From NCBI GenBank assembly GCA_045430285.1, contig JAILXV010000002.1, positions 1-64,000 of the forward strand: DNA of 64,000 bases. The letters are read 5' to 3'. Made by a program: the position numbers and the translations under genes. The stretch is from Agarilytica sp045430285. Lineage in GTDB: Bacteria > Pseudomonadota > Gammaproteobacteria > Pseudomonadales > Cellvibrionaceae. Shown here piece after piece: positions 45,764-55,607 of this stretch. Below the pieces are notes generated by a model. It was not told where the DNA came from. It ran no database searches and worked only from the letters and a program-made list of their open reading frames with translations. Each line of letters opens with the position of its first letter. Position 1 is the first letter of the stretch.

Positions 45764-46765
45764 ATGCTGGATTTTATCCCTACCATTGCCCTTGCGGGCA
45801 TCGCGATTATCATTGGCATTGGTGGTCTCGTGTGGAGTGCTGATCGCTTTGTTGCCGGCGCGGCCTCGATAGCCGAATCCTTTGGTATAGCGCCCATTAT
45901 TGTCGGGCTAACCATTGTTTCATTCGGCACCTCCGCCCCAGAGGTAATGGTGTCCATCATGGCAGCCTTAGACGGCTCAGGCGAACTCGCAGTGGGGAAT
46001 GCTCTGGGCTCCAATATTGCCAACGTCGGCTTAGTTCTTGGTGTCACTCTCTTAATCACACGGATTCCTGTTGCCCTAAACCTTATAAAACATGAAGGTA
46101 GCATCCTCATTTCCCTCAGCATCTTAGCGGGTGTATTTCTTTACGACGCACGGATTTCAAAAATTGAAGGCTGGATTCTCATCGCATTGATAGTGCCCAC
46201 CATGTGGTACTTAGCCGTCACCAAACAAAAAGATCACTCACCTGAAGCGCTGGCGGAAGAACTGGAAGCAGATATCGATCACTACAAACCCAGCATGGCG
46301 GTCGTATGGTTTAGCGTAGGTCTCGTTGCTTTAGTCGCGAGTTCCAAAGTTCTGGTCTGGGGTGCAGTTACGACCGCAGAACTCTACGGTATCAGCCCAC
46401 TCATCATCGGCCTGAGTATTGTCGCTATTGGCACCAGCCTGCCAGAACTCGCGGCCTCCGTAATCAGTGCACTCCGCGGGCACCATGATATTGCCGTAGG
46501 CGCCGTGGTTGGCTCCAATATTTTCAACCTTTTGGCGGTCATGTCCGTGCCTGGTGTTTTCGGCTCAAATACCATGGAAGCCGCTGTATTTAATCGCGAC
46601 TATATGGTCATGCTGGCACTCACCGCCATTTTGTTTGTTGCCATGGGAATCGCGTATAAAAAGTCTAAAGAAAGCGCCCACCTAGGGAAACTCAGTGGGG
46701 TATTGCTACTCTCTATTTATATTGGCTACATGATGTTCATTGGACAGTCGCAGCTTTCTGCCTAA
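45764..46765 (+). CDS. Calcium/sodium antiporter (YrbG/CaxA family)
   Basis: 333 residues with about ten membrane helices in two inverted halves. The two alpha-repeats of the CaCA superfamily are visible: SFGTSAPEVMVS with GNALGSNIANV, and AIGTSLPELAAS with GAVVGSNIFNL. YrbG family member; exports Ca2+ or a similar cation in exchange for Na+. It begins the kdsD-kdsC-lptCAB block, as yrbG does in E. coli, and is divergent from mlaC. Confidence 0.93.
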   Translation: MLDFIPTIALAGIAIIIGIGGLVWSADRFVAGAASIAESFGIAPIIVGLTIVSFGTSAPEVMVSIMAALDGSGELAVGNALGSNIANVGLVLGVTLLITRIPVALNLIKHEGSILISLSILAGVFLYDARISKIEGWILIALIVPTMWYLAVTKQKDHSPEALAEELEADIDHYKPSMAVVWFSVGLVALVASSKVLVWGAVTTAELYGISPLIIGLSIVAIGTSLPELAASVISALRGHHDIAVGAVVGSNIFNLLAVMSVPGVFGSNTMEAAVFNRDYMVMLALTAILFVAMGIAYKKSKESAHLGKLSGVLLLSIYIGYMMFIGQSQLSA

Positions 46766-46888
46766 TTTCAGCCCAAGCTTTTCACACCTTGCCAACATAA
46801 AGATGCAATAACAGATAGGACAGACCCTTAATCAACAAGGTAAGATTCACGCATTCACCATGCATCAACTACGACAAAGAACTCAGTC

Positions 46889-47860
46889 ATGACTAAGGCC
46901 AATTATATCGACTCTGCCCGCCGCACGGTGTCAATGGAAAGGGATGCACTCTCTGACTTGATCAACCAAATTGACGGCGCCTTTGAGAAAGCCTGTGATT
47001 TCATGCTCAACTGTAAGGGCCGAGTGATTATCAGCGGCATGGGAAAGTCCGGTCATATCGCCAACAAGATCGCCGCAACCCTCGCCAGTACAGGCACACC
47101 CGCTTTTTTTGTTCACCCTGGCGAAGCTAGCCATGGTGACTTCGGCATGATCACCAAAACGGATGTGGTCTTGGCTATTTCCAATTCAGGGTCTTCCGCA
47201 GAACTAGTCACACTCATCCCTCTAATAAAACGCTTGGGTGTTCCTTTTATCAGCATGACGGGAAACGCGACCTCTCCACTGGCAGAGGCGGCAGACGCAA
47301 ACCTCGATATCAGCGTAAAAACGGAAGCGTGCCCACTGAACCTTGCACCCACATCCAGTACAACAGTCACCCTCGCCATGGGCGATGCACTTGCTGTTGC
47401 GCTACTTGAAGCGCGGGGATTTACCGCCGAAGATTTTGCATTTTCCCACCCAGGTGGAGCTTTAGGGAAAAAGCTTTTGCTGCGCGCTCAAGACGTCATG
47501 CATGGCGACGATGAAATTCCCACGGTCTCACTCGACACCCCGCTAAGAGAAGCCCTGACAGAGATGACCACCAAGGGTTTTGGCCTAACCGTCGTGCTAA
47601 AAGACGACCAGGCACTTGCAGGTATTTTTACCGACGGAGATTTAAGACGCTGCATCGACAAAAAGCTCGATATTAATCAGTTAAATACCGGTGAAGTGAT
47701 GACTGAAAACCCCAGAACAATCGACCAAGGAATGCTGGCGGCCGAAGCACTCGGGATTATGCAGAACAACAAAATCACCGCCCTCGTTGTGGAAAACGAG
47801 AACGCAAAAGTCATCGGTGTACTGCATATGCATGACTTGCTACGCGCGGGGATCATGTAA
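46889..47860 (+). CDS. kdsD: Arabinose-5-phosphate isomerase
   Basis: 323 residues: an N-terminal SIS isomerase domain (GMGKSGHIANKIAATLASTGTP and SNSGSSAELV) and two C-terminal CBS domains (about 205-323). Converts ribulose-5-phosphate to arabinose-5-phosphate for Kdo synthesis. The stop overlaps the kdsC start (TAATG). Confidence 0.96.
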   Translation: MTKANYIDSARRTVSMERDALSDLINQIDGAFEKACDFMLNCKGRVIISGMGKSGHIANKIAATLASTGTPAFFVHPGEASHGDFGMITKTDVVLAISNSGSSAELVTLIPLIKRLGVPFISMTGNATSPLAEAADANLDISVKTEACPLNLAPTSSTTVTLAMGDALAVALLEARGFTAEDFAFSHPGGALGKKLLLRAQDVMHGDDEIPTVSLDTPLREALTEMTTKGFGLTVVLKDDQALAGIFTDGDLRRCIDKKLDINQLNTGEVMTENPRTIDQGMLAAEALGIMQNNKITALVVENENAKVIGVLHMHDLLRAGIM

Positions 47861-48432
47861 TGAACACAACGGCAGCAATAACCGGTAAAGCAATACTGGC
47901 ATCCGAGAGTGAGATCATCGCAAAAGCTAAAAGCGTAAAGCTTTTACTCCTTGATGTAGACGGCGTACTCAGCGACGGCAAGATCTACTTTTCCAATGAT
48001 GGAGAAGAAATAAAGAGCTTCAACACCCTAGATGGTCATGGTATTAAGATGCTTCGTAAATCCGGCGTGGAAGTGGGCATCATCACGGGACGCCAAAGCG
48101 CAATCGTTGAAAAACGAGCCCGCGACTTAGGCGTGCATCTATTGATACAAGGCCGAGAGGATAAATTCCAGGCCCTACAAGAGATGCTGAACGACTTTCC
48201 CTGTGAGCTCGATAATATTGCCTTCCTTGGTGACGACTACCCCGACCTTACCGTGATGACTCGCGTGGGCTTAAGTTTAAGTGTGGCAAACGCTCACCGC
48301 GAAGTCTCGCAACGATCCCACTGGCAAACCGCCATTAAAGGTGGCGAAGGTGCCGTTCGAGAAGCCTGCGACTTAATCATGCAAGCCCAAGATAGCTATC
48401 ACGCGGCACTGGAACCCTATATAGGTGAATAA
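47860..48432 (+). CDS. kdsC: 3-deoxy-D-manno-octulosonate-8-phosphate phosphatase
   Basis: 190-residue HAD phosphatase with no cap domain, working as a tetramer. The nucleophile motif LLLDVDGVLSDG has D32 and D34, and the metal motif is FLGDDYPDL. Releases Kdo from Kdo-8-phosphate. Overlaps lptC by 8 bp. Confidence 0.95.
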   Translation: MNTTAAITGKAILASESEIIAKAKSVKLLLLDVDGVLSDGKIYFSNDGEEIKSFNTLDGHGIKMLRKSGVEVGIITGRQSAIVEKRARDLGVHLLIQGREDKFQALQEMLNDFPCELDNIAFLGDDYPDLTVMTRVGLSLSVANAHREVSQRSHWQTAIKGGEGAVREACDLIMQAQDSYHAALEPYIGE

Positions 48433-49003
48433 AACAACGCTCTACATTGCGAGCCTATTGCTCGTGCTTTCGGGAATTATTTATTTTTCCGATGCACCTG
48501 AGCGAATACTGGGTACTTCCAACGCCCTCACAAGCGAAGTGAATGCGGTCCCTTTTTCCGTCGCGCGCGGAACAAAGACAACTCACTACCAAGAAGATGG
48601 GCAAATAAGCTATACCTTCAACGCCACGCGTTTAGAACACTACAGAGAAGAAAAACGGCAACACGAAGTCTTCACCATAATAGAAAAACCCGAGTTGATT
48701 ATTTACCAAAAAGACGAACCCTGGCATGTACGCGCAGATAAAGGCAAGCTGACCTCGACAGACCAAAACATAGAACTTTGGCAGCAAGTTGTACTCAATC
48801 ACATCAGTGAAGAAGGCATCGTCACCACGATCAATACAGAAAAATTAATTATTGATCCGGTTAACAAACTCGCCAATACCAAAGAGCCTGTTAGAATACA
48901 TTCCGACAAAGCTCAGATTGAAGGCGTTGGAATGGATGCTGACCTCACTGCAGAAAAACTAACACTACTTTCTAACGTACGCGGTCTCTATGATCCCAAC
49001 TAG
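48425..49003 (+). CDS. lptC: LPS export system protein LptC
   Basis: 192 residues with a GTG start. A single N-terminal membrane helix (about 5-22) anchors a periplasmic beta-jellyroll that passes LPS from LptFGB to LptA. The segments YTFNATRLEHY and PEL-type repeats fit LptC. Overlaps kdsC and lptA, so the whole set is translationally coupled. Confidence 0.9.
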   Translation: MNKTTLYIASLLLVLSGIIYFSDAPERILGTSNALTSEVNAVPFSVARGTKTTHYQEDGQISYTFNATRLEHYREEKRQHEVFTIIEKPELIIYQKDEPWHVRADKGKLTSTDQNIELWQQVVLNHISEEGIVTTINTEKLIIDPVNKLANTKEPVRIHSDKAQIEGVGMDADLTAEKLTLLSNVRGLYDPN

Positions 49004-49547
49004 ATATACCCTCATCAATATCAGCGCGTTTTTGGCCATACTGATGACCACTGGACTTGCGTGCGCCCTGCCTGATGACGCCCAACAGAGATCCGAAATC
49101 CTCGCGGACTACAATGTGTTTGATTTTAAATCTCGCACGACCACGTTTTATGGCAACGTTATATTCACCCAAGGCAGCCTAAAAATTAACGCAGAAAAAC
49201 TTATTTATTACGGCAAATTCGAGTCGGACAACCCGAACAGTACAGATAAGATTGTTGCTACAGGCAAGCCCGCACGCTTTCAGCAAACCCCAAAAGTCGA
49301 CATGCCTCCCGTAAAGGCCGTGGCCAATACACTCGAATATACGGTGAAAGCAGAAACTTTATTTTTGATCGACAACGCCTCTCTTGACCAAGATGGCTCA
49401 AGCCTAAGCGGTAACCGCATCGAGTACGATGTAAAACAAGCGGTGGTCAAAGCGCGTGGAAATACGACGACGCAACAAGGCGAAGACGGACGGGTACGCA
49501 TGGTAATCCCCCCGAAACGATTACAATCAGAAGACGATGCTGAATAA
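48990..49547 (+). CDS. lptA: LPS export system protein LptA
   Basis: 185 residues. A signal peptide (about to residue 26, ACA-LP) precedes the OstA jellyroll that bridges the periplasm. Visible are YNVFDFKSRTTTFYGNVIFTQGS and the later KPARFQQTP, matching the family. Starts inside the end of lptC. Confidence 0.93.
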   Translation: MIPTRYTLINISAFLAILMTTGLACALPDDAQQRSEILADYNVFDFKSRTTTFYGNVIFTQGSLKINAEKLIYYGKFESDNPNSTDKIVATGKPARFQQTPKVDMPPVKAVANTLEYTVKAETLFLIDNASLDQDGSSLSGNRIEYDVKQAVVKARGNTTTQQGEDGRVRMVIPPKRLQSEDDAE

Positions 49548-49574
49548 GCAACACCTAACAGATACTTGAGTTAA

Positions 49575-50300
49575 ATGCCCAGTTTAGAAGCAAAACACTT
49601 AGCGAAAAGCTACAAAGGCCGACAGGTCGTTATTGACGTATCCCTATCCGTAAACGACGGCCAAATCGTCGGCCTGCTCGGCCCCAACGGCGCAGGTAAA
49701 ACCACGTGCTTTTACATGATCGCAGGAATTGTCCGCGCTGATCGCGGCAATGTATTTATCAATGGGGAGGACGTGACACGCTTTCCTATGCATGGGCGTG
49801 CTCGCAAAGGTTTAGGTTACTTACCTCAAGAAGCCTCTGTATTTCGCAAGCTTACCGTGAGCGAGAACATCCTAGCGATTCTCGAAACACGTAAAGATTT
49901 AAATAGAGAACAGCGTAAGCAACGCCTAAACACCTTACTAGAAGAATTTCACATTACCCATATCAAAGACAGCCTAGGCATGGCGCTGTCCGGCGGGGAA
50001 CGGCGACGTGTAGAAATCGCCCGCGCACTCGCAACAGAGCCCCATTTCGTGCTGCTCGACGAACCTTTTGCCGGTGTTGACCCCATCTCCGTCAGCGATA
50101 TTAAAGCCATTATTCAACAGCTTAAAGATCGCAATATCGGCGTACTCATCACTGATCATCATGTGCGGGAAACCCTCGATATTTGTGAAAAGTCCTACAT
50201 TGTTTCAGAGGGCCATATCATCGCCGAAGGCGATGCCAAAACCGTCCTTAACAATAAAAAGGTCCGCGAGGTTTACCTCGGACAGCACTTCGAACTCTAG
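49575..50300 (+). CDS. lptB: LPS export ABC transporter ATPase LptB
   Basis: 241 residues. Walker A GPNGAGKTT, Q-loop GYLPQEASVF, signature LSGGERRRVEIARAL, Walker B FVLLDEPFAGVDP and H-loop LITDHHVRETL are intact. Energises LPS extraction with LptFG. The 290 bp to rpoN hold only a possible -35 TTGACA near 50395 without a convincing -10. Confidence 0.97.
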   Translation: MPSLEAKHLAKSYKGRQVVIDVSLSVNDGQIVGLLGPNGAGKTTCFYMIAGIVRADRGNVFINGEDVTRFPMHGRARKGLGYLPQEASVFRKLTVSENILAILETRKDLNREQRKQRLNTLLEEFHITHIKDSLGMALSGGERRRVEIARALATEPHFVLLDEPFAGVDPISVSDIKAIIQQLKDRNIGVLITDHHVRETLDICEKSYIVSEGHIIAEGDAKTVLNNKKVREVYLGQHFEL

Positions 50301-50593
50301 GTTTGGAGTAGCCTCTCGACGCCCGTCTTTCGAAAGCATAACGCCTTATATCCTGTCGCGTAATCACGGCTTCAGGTTATAACTTTATAAATCTTGACAA
50401 ATAAGCAATCTATTGCTCATCTTGCGGCACAATGTTTGCTTTTAATTTCGCGAAAAATCGTTGCCTGGACCCATCGAGCGGTCTAAACTTAGTGATAGCC
50501 ATACGGAGTGCTGACTAAGGGCGCATTTTCATCATCACTGCACCTCCCGTCCCACTCCCCCATTTTTAGACATTTTTGAGTACATTCACGCGT

Positions 50594-52123
50594 ATGAAGC
50601 AATCACTTCAATTGAAACTGGGGCAACAGCTCACGATGACACCCCAGTTGCAGCAAGCGATCCGGCTTCTTCAACTGTCTACGCTCGATCTACAAGGCGA
50701 AATTCAAGAAGCCCTCGACTCCAACCCCATGCTGGAAGTCACAGAAGAAGTCGCGGAAAAGCCTTCTGAAAACAATACTGAAAATACCTCTGAAAAATCC
50801 GAACACACGGCCTCTAACGAATCCGACCGAGAACCCACGGCCAGCACAAACGACGAGCCCTCCGCCGCCTCAGAAGACCCAGCTGCCGATAGCGAATGGA
50901 ATACAGACAATATCCCCACCGAACTCGCTGTGGACACTGACTGGGATGATGTTTACCAAGCTTCTTCTAGCGGTACGGGGCTTTCGCGCTCAGACGGCGA
51001 AGACATGGATTTCGAGTCTCGCAGAACAACCGCAGATACTCTGCAAGACCACCTGAGCTGGCAACTAAATCTAACCCCCATGTCTGACCTCGACGTCACT
51101 ATTGGTGAAGCCATCATTGATGCCGTCGATGCTAACGGTATGCTCTGCCAAAGCATCGACGAAATTTTTGAAGGTCTCCAGAAAGATCAAGAAGAATTAG
51201 AAATGGACGAGGTGCTCGCTGTACTGCATCGCGTCCAGCAGTTCGATCCCCCCGGTGTTGCCAGCCAAGACATCCGAGAATGCTTACTCATTCAACTGAA
51301 CCAAATTGATGACCAAACGCTTGATGCATATCACGCTCGTCAAATTATCGAAAACCATCTTCAGTTATTGGGGAATCGTGATTTCAAACAACTGATGCGC
51401 AAACTTAAGCTCAAAGAGCATGAGCTCCAAGGCGCAATAAAAATCATCCAGGGCTTAAACCCTCGCCCAGGCGAGCACATTGGTACAGACTCTACTGAGT
51501 ATGTTGTCCCTGATGTTTTCGTCAGTAAAATCAACAATCGCTGGAGTGTTCAACTCAACCCAGAGATCGCGCCAAAAATTCGCATTAATACCGATTACGC
51601 ATCCCTAGTAAAACGTGCAGACTCAAGCGCAGACAACACGTTTTTGCGCGACAACCTTCAGGAAGCGCGCTGGTTTCTTAAAAGCCTACAAAGCCGCAAT
51701 GAAACACTGCTCAAAGTCTCCACCTGTATTGTTGAGAAGCAGCAAGGTTTTCTGGATAACGGCCCCGAATCGATGAAACCCATGGTGTTACATGATGTTG
51801 CCGAAGTCGTGGAAATGCATGAGTCGACGATATCCCGCGTCACAACACAAAAATACATGCATACCCCTCAGGGCATTTTTGAATTAAAGTATTTCTTTTC
51901 CAGCCATGTGGCGACGGAAGCAGGCGGGGAGTGTTCTTCTACTGCAATTAGAGCCATCATTAAAAAGTTAATTGCGGCCGAAAATGCCCGTAAACCGCTT
52001 AGCGATTCTAAAATCACCGGTATACTCGAAGAACAAGGCATTAAAGTCGCGCGACGTACAATTGCCAAATATCGCGAATCTCTGGGGATTCCGCCTTCGA
52101 ATGAACGTAAGCGGCTTGTATAA
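50594..52123 (+). CDS. rpoN: RNA polymerase sigma-54 factor
   Basis: 509 residues from ATG 50594 (MKQSLQLKLGQQL), the family start; an upstream in-frame TTG at 50576 is less likely. Region I (1-50) is the activator-contacting domain. Region II (about 55-130) is long and acidic, rich in Ser/Glu/Asp. The core-binding and HTH parts follow, and the RpoN box ARRTIAKYRE lies near the C-terminus. It directs polymerase to -24/-12 promoters such as those at 29839 and 36204 in this window. hpf, which usually follows, is missing. Confidence 0.97.
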   Translation: MKQSLQLKLGQQLTMTPQLQQAIRLLQLSTLDLQGEIQEALDSNPMLEVTEEVAEKPSENNTENTSEKSEHTASNESDREPTASTNDEPSAASEDPAADSEWNTDNIPTELAVDTDWDDVYQASSSGTGLSRSDGEDMDFESRRTTADTLQDHLSWQLNLTPMSDLDVTIGEAIIDAVDANGMLCQSIDEIFEGLQKDQEELEMDEVLAVLHRVQQFDPPGVASQDIRECLLIQLNQIDDQTLDAYHARQIIENHLQLLGNRDFKQLMRKLKLKEHELQGAIKIIQGLNPRPGEHIGTDSTEYVVPDVFVSKINNRWSVQLNPEIAPKIRINTDYASLVKRADSSADNTFLRDNLQEARWFLKSLQSRNETLLKVSTCIVEKQQGFLDNGPESMKPMVLHDVAEVVEMHESTISRVTTQKYMHTPQGIFELKYFFSSHVATEAGGECSSTAIRAIIKKLIAAENARKPLSDSKITGILEEQGIKVARRTIAKYRESLGIPPSNERKRLV

Positions 52124-52257
52124 ATTTTTGTAAAAAACTAACTCGATCACCAACCGTACAAATTTCGCGAAAACACACAACAAGAAGCGCATAAAAACCT
52201 GCTAAAATGCCTTCAATCTTTACACTCATCAACACCCCACTATTTAGTAGTTAGATT

Positions 52258-52710
52258 ATGCAATTAAAATCTATTCTGAGCGCAGAAAGGACCAAAGCGA
52301 AAGTCGACGGCGTGAGTAAAAAGCGCGTGTTGGAGTTTTTAGCTGAAACCTTTGCTGCATCATTTGAGCACTTTAATGTCGACGATTTATATCAACACTT
52401 AATCGGCCGCGAAAAACTCGGTACAACAGGCATCGGTGGTGGTGTGGCGATTCCTCACTGTCGATTTAATACTGGGGGAGAAACATACGGCGTCTGTATA
52501 ACACTGGAAACTCCCATTGACTTCGACGCCGTTGATAACGAACCCGTCGATATCATTTTTGCAATGTTAGTACCGGAAAATGCAGAGTCTAGTCATCTGG
52601 CGATGCTGGCATCATTAGCGGAACTGCTACAAGGGCCCAATATTGTTGGCAAGCTTCGCGCAGCAACAAGTGATGAAGCCTTGTTTAATATCGCCGCCAA
52701 CAGTGACTAA
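52258..52710 (+). CDS. ptsN: PTS IIA-like nitrogen regulatory protein
   Basis: 150-residue EIIA-Ntr. The phosphorylated histidine is H67 in GGVAIPHCRF. Receives phosphate from NPr (ptsO, downstream) and regulates potassium transport and nitrogen/carbon balance. 134 bp separate it from rpoN, and a candidate -10 TAAAAT near 52205 suggests its own promoter. Confidence 0.95.
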   Translation: MQLKSILSAERTKAKVDGVSKKRVLEFLAETFAASFEHFNVDDLYQHLIGREKLGTTGIGGGVAIPHCRFNTGGETYGVCITLETPIDFDAVDNEPVDIIFAMLVPENAESSHLAMLASLAELLQGPNIVGKLRAATSDEALFNIAANSD

Positions 52711-52766
52711 CATAAAAAACACGACACAATAAAATATTAGCAGGTACAACCAACGGAAATATTCTC

Positions 52767-53657
52767 ATGCGTTTATTAGTCATTAGCGGACGTTCAGGCT
52801 CAGGTAAAACCTCAGCACTTCAGTTGCTAGAAGATGAAGGCTACACATGCATCGATAATATTCCCGTGACATTACTGCCAATGCTCGTCGACTATATTTG
52901 CGCCCAAAAAACACGTTTATTTGCGCTGGGTATTGATGCGCGCAATATCGACGGAGACCTGGGTGATCTTGTTCGCATTCTGACCAAAGCGGATATTCCC
53001 CGAGAAGAGTACAAAGTTATCTACCTCGATACACGCACCGAGGTCCTTCATAAACGCTTTAGCGAAACGCGACGCAAACATCCGCTTTCCGATGAAAATA
53101 CCAATTTAAACGAAGCCCTAGAAAAAGAGCGGGACATTTTATCGCCTATCGTTGATATCTCGGATATCGTTGTGGATACCAGCGAGCTAAATCTCCACGA
53201 TTTAAGAAGCACTATTCGCGGCATATCCGTCGGCGATGAAAGTAAAGGCATGGCCGTATCCGTTGTCTCGTTTGGTTTTAAACATGGCGCGCCCACTAAC
53301 GCCGATTTTATGTTTGACGTGCGCAGCTTACCAAACCCACACTGGATACCTGAGCTACGCCTTCAGAGCGGACTGGATGACGGTGTCATTAAGTATTTGT
53401 CATCTCAAGATCAAGTAAATGAAATGGTTAATGATATTTCAACATTTGTCACCAAGTGGATACCTTCGTTTCAGGAAAATAACAGGAGCTATTTAACCGT
53501 GGCAATCGGCTGCACGGGCGGCATGCACCGCTCCGTATTTATAAGCGAACAACTCACCGCTCGCCTGAAAGCATCACACAAAAACGTGCAGGTACGCCAC
53601 CAGCACTTAAAGACAAACAAGGCACACCAACCCACAAAAAGCCCCCAGGCATCGTAA
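52767..53657 (+). CDS. rapZ: RNase adapter protein RapZ
   Basis: 296 residues. The N-terminal P-loop GRSGSGKT (8-15) and the C-terminal domain with CTGGMHRSVFISE are diagnostic of the YvcJ/RapZ family. In E. coli it guides RNase E to the sRNA GlmZ and so controls amino-sugar supply. Sits between ptsN and ptsO, as in most gammaproteobacteria. Confidence 0.95.
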   Translation: MRLLVISGRSGSGKTSALQLLEDEGYTCIDNIPVTLLPMLVDYICAQKTRLFALGIDARNIDGDLGDLVRILTKADIPREEYKVIYLDTRTEVLHKRFSETRRKHPLSDENTNLNEALEKERDILSPIVDISDIVVDTSELNLHDLRSTIRGISVGDESKGMAVSVVSFGFKHGAPTNADFMFDVRSLPNPHWIPELRLQSGLDDGVIKYLSSQDQVNEMVNDISTFVTKWIPSFQENNRSYLTVAIGCTGGMHRSVFISEQLTARLKASHKNVQVRHQHLKTNKAHQPTKSPQAS

Positions 53658-53682
53658 AAGCGACCATTAGGACCTAAACGAC

Positions 53683-53952
53683 ATGCTCGAACAAAACGTC
53701 GAAATCATCAACAAGCTTGGCTTGCATGCACGCGCGGCAACAAAGTTCGCCAGCACTGCCAACAAGTTTAACAGTAAAATCCAAGTGATCTTTGGCGATA
53801 AAACTATCGATGGCAAAAGCATTATGGCGCTAATGTTACTGGCTGCCGCAAAAGGCAGCGTAATCACGCTATCCACAGATGGGCCAGATGCGGAACAAGC
53901 ATTATCCGCACTGCTAGAACTCATCAACAACCGATTTGATGAAGATGAATAG
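53683..53952 (+). CDS. ptsO: Phosphocarrier protein NPr
   Basis: 89-residue HPr-like protein of the nitrogen PTS. Phosphorylatable H15 (GLHARAATKFA) and the second conserved region around S46 (DGKSIMALMLLAA) are present. Passes phosphate from EI-Ntr to PtsN. Confidence 0.95.
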   Translation: MLEQNVEIINKLGLHARAATKFASTANKFNSKIQVIFGDKTIDGKSIMALMLLAAAKGSVITLSTDGPDAEQALSALLELINNRFDEDE

Positions 53953-54014
53953 CCGCTCAAACCCCTAAAAATATACTGCAACATTATCGAAACATACCCG
54001 ATATAACGAGAATC

Positions 54015-55364
54015 ATGGCCGACGAAAACACACCACATACTCACCTCGCACGCGTCCAAGCGTTATTGGGGCGAGGCACGGTCCGCCAACTGGGCAAGAT
54101 GATAAATAGCTTGCGACCGGTGGAAATCTCTCGGCTATTAGAATCATCCCCCCCGCCATCCAGAGAGGTCATTTGGGATTTAGTTGATAAAGACACCGCC
54201 GGTGAAGTCCTCGAAGATCTTCCTGAAGACATCCAAGCAGAATTCATTCGCGACCTCGACGCAGACCAGCTTATAGAGTTGACGGAAGGCCTAGAAACCG
54301 ATGATGTCGTCGACATTCTGCAACAACTTCCTGAGCAGGTGACTCAAGAAGTCTTGTCCGCGATGACCGATCAAGATAGGGACCGAGTCGAAACCGTTCT
54401 TTCATATGATGAAGATACCGCTGGCGGCCTTACAAACCCCGACACGATCACCATACGCCCACGCTTCACATTGGATGTAGTGCTTCGCTACTTACGTCGA
54501 CACGTCGAACTGCCGCCATCTACCGACGCACTCATAGTCGTTAACCGAAAAGATCATTATCTGGGGTTACTACCACTAGCGACATTACTCACCGCTGATC
54601 CGAGCACGACCGTTCGCGAAGTGATGCTCACCGAAACCAACGCTATTCCCGCAGATATGCCAGATAGTGAAGTGGCTAAACTGTTTGAACAAAATGACTG
54701 GATATCCGCTCCCGTGGTTGACGATCAGGGAAAATTACTCGGCCGTATCACCATCGATGATGTTGTTGATGTTATCCGTGAGAGCGCTGACCACGCATTC
54801 ATGAGCCTCGCCGGACTGGATGAAGAAGAAGACACCTTCGCTCCCGTAATAAGGACGATTCCACGACGCGCCATTTGGCTTGGTATCAACCTGCTCACTG
54901 TAATCCTTGTGGCTTCGGTCATCAAAATATTTCAGGATACTTTGGACCGTGTCGTCACACTTGCAGTATTGATGCCGATCGTCGCCAGCATGGGTGGCGT
55001 GGCAGGGACACAAACCTTAACCGTCGTTATTCGAGGCATCGCAGTCGGGCATATCGGGATGAGTAATATGCGCTGGCTTGTATCCAGAGAACTTTGGGTA
55101 GGGCTGATCAATGGCTGCCTATGGTCTTTTGTTATGGGTGCCGTCGCGGCAATTTGGTTTAACGATATGTTGCTCGCTTATATTATCGCCGCAGCGATGT
55201 TTATTAATTTACTGGTAGCGGCGTTGGCCGGCGCCTTGCTGCCAATGTGTTTAAAACAATTGAAAATTGATCCAGCACTAGCGGGTGGTGTTACGCTCAC
55301 CACGGTTACAGATGTGGTTGGCTTTGTGGCTTTCCTTGGGCTCGCCACCTATTTTTATGCCTAA
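54015..55364 (+). CDS. mgtE: Magnesium transporter MgtE
   Basis: 449 residues: an N-terminal MgtE-N superhelical domain (1-130, EVLEDLPEDIQAEFI), two CBS domains (about 135-260) that sense Mg2+, and five C-terminal membrane helices (about 285-449) with PIVASMGGVAGTQTL lining the pore. Follows ptsO by 60 bp. Confidence 0.95.
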   Translation: MADENTPHTHLARVQALLGRGTVRQLGKMINSLRPVEISRLLESSPPPSREVIWDLVDKDTAGEVLEDLPEDIQAEFIRDLDADQLIELTEGLETDDVVDILQQLPEQVTQEVLSAMTDQDRDRVETVLSYDEDTAGGLTNPDTITIRPRFTLDVVLRYLRRHVELPPSTDALIVVNRKDHYLGLLPLATLLTADPSTTVREVMLTETNAIPADMPDSEVAKLFEQNDWISAPVVDDQGKLLGRITIDDVVDVIRESADHAFMSLAGLDEEEDTFAPVIRTIPRRAIWLGINLLTVILVASVIKIFQDTLDRVVTLAVLMPIVASMGGVAGTQTLTVVIRGIAVGHIGMSNMRWLVSRELWVGLINGCLWSFVMGAVAAIWFNDMLLAYIIAAAMFINLLVAALAGALLPMCLKQLKIDPALAGGVTLTTVTDVVGFVAFLGLATYFYA

Positions 55365-55459
55365 CTCGAACTCTGTGTGTATCATAGGCGTCATAAACCT
55401 CTTACCCAGTCTCCATCAATACAAAAACCTATAGAATTCGTGATTGGGCAGGCAAAGAG

Positions 55460-55559
55460 CACGAGGTCACTGTATTTTCAGAACATCTGAGGCATGGACG
55501 CCGAAGCTGAGCGTATAGGGACATATTCACAGCGCTTCTGAAAATACAGTGACCTCGTG
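55460..55559. repeat. 24-bp perfect inverted repeat with 52-bp loop
   Basis: Left arm 55460-55483 (starts CACGAGGTCACTG) and right arm 55536-55559 are exact reverse complements over 24 bases. The 52-bp centre includes GGCATGGACGCCGAAG and AGGGACATATTCACAG and has no coding signal. There is no T run, so it is not a standard terminator. It lies between mgtE and darP, both on the plus strand. It may be a dispersed intergenic repeat or MITE-like element; no target-site duplication is obvious. Confidence 0.85.
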
Positions 55560-55607
55560 TTAACCTCTAACTAAACCAGTAACGCACAAAGAATTTAGTA
55601 GATCACC

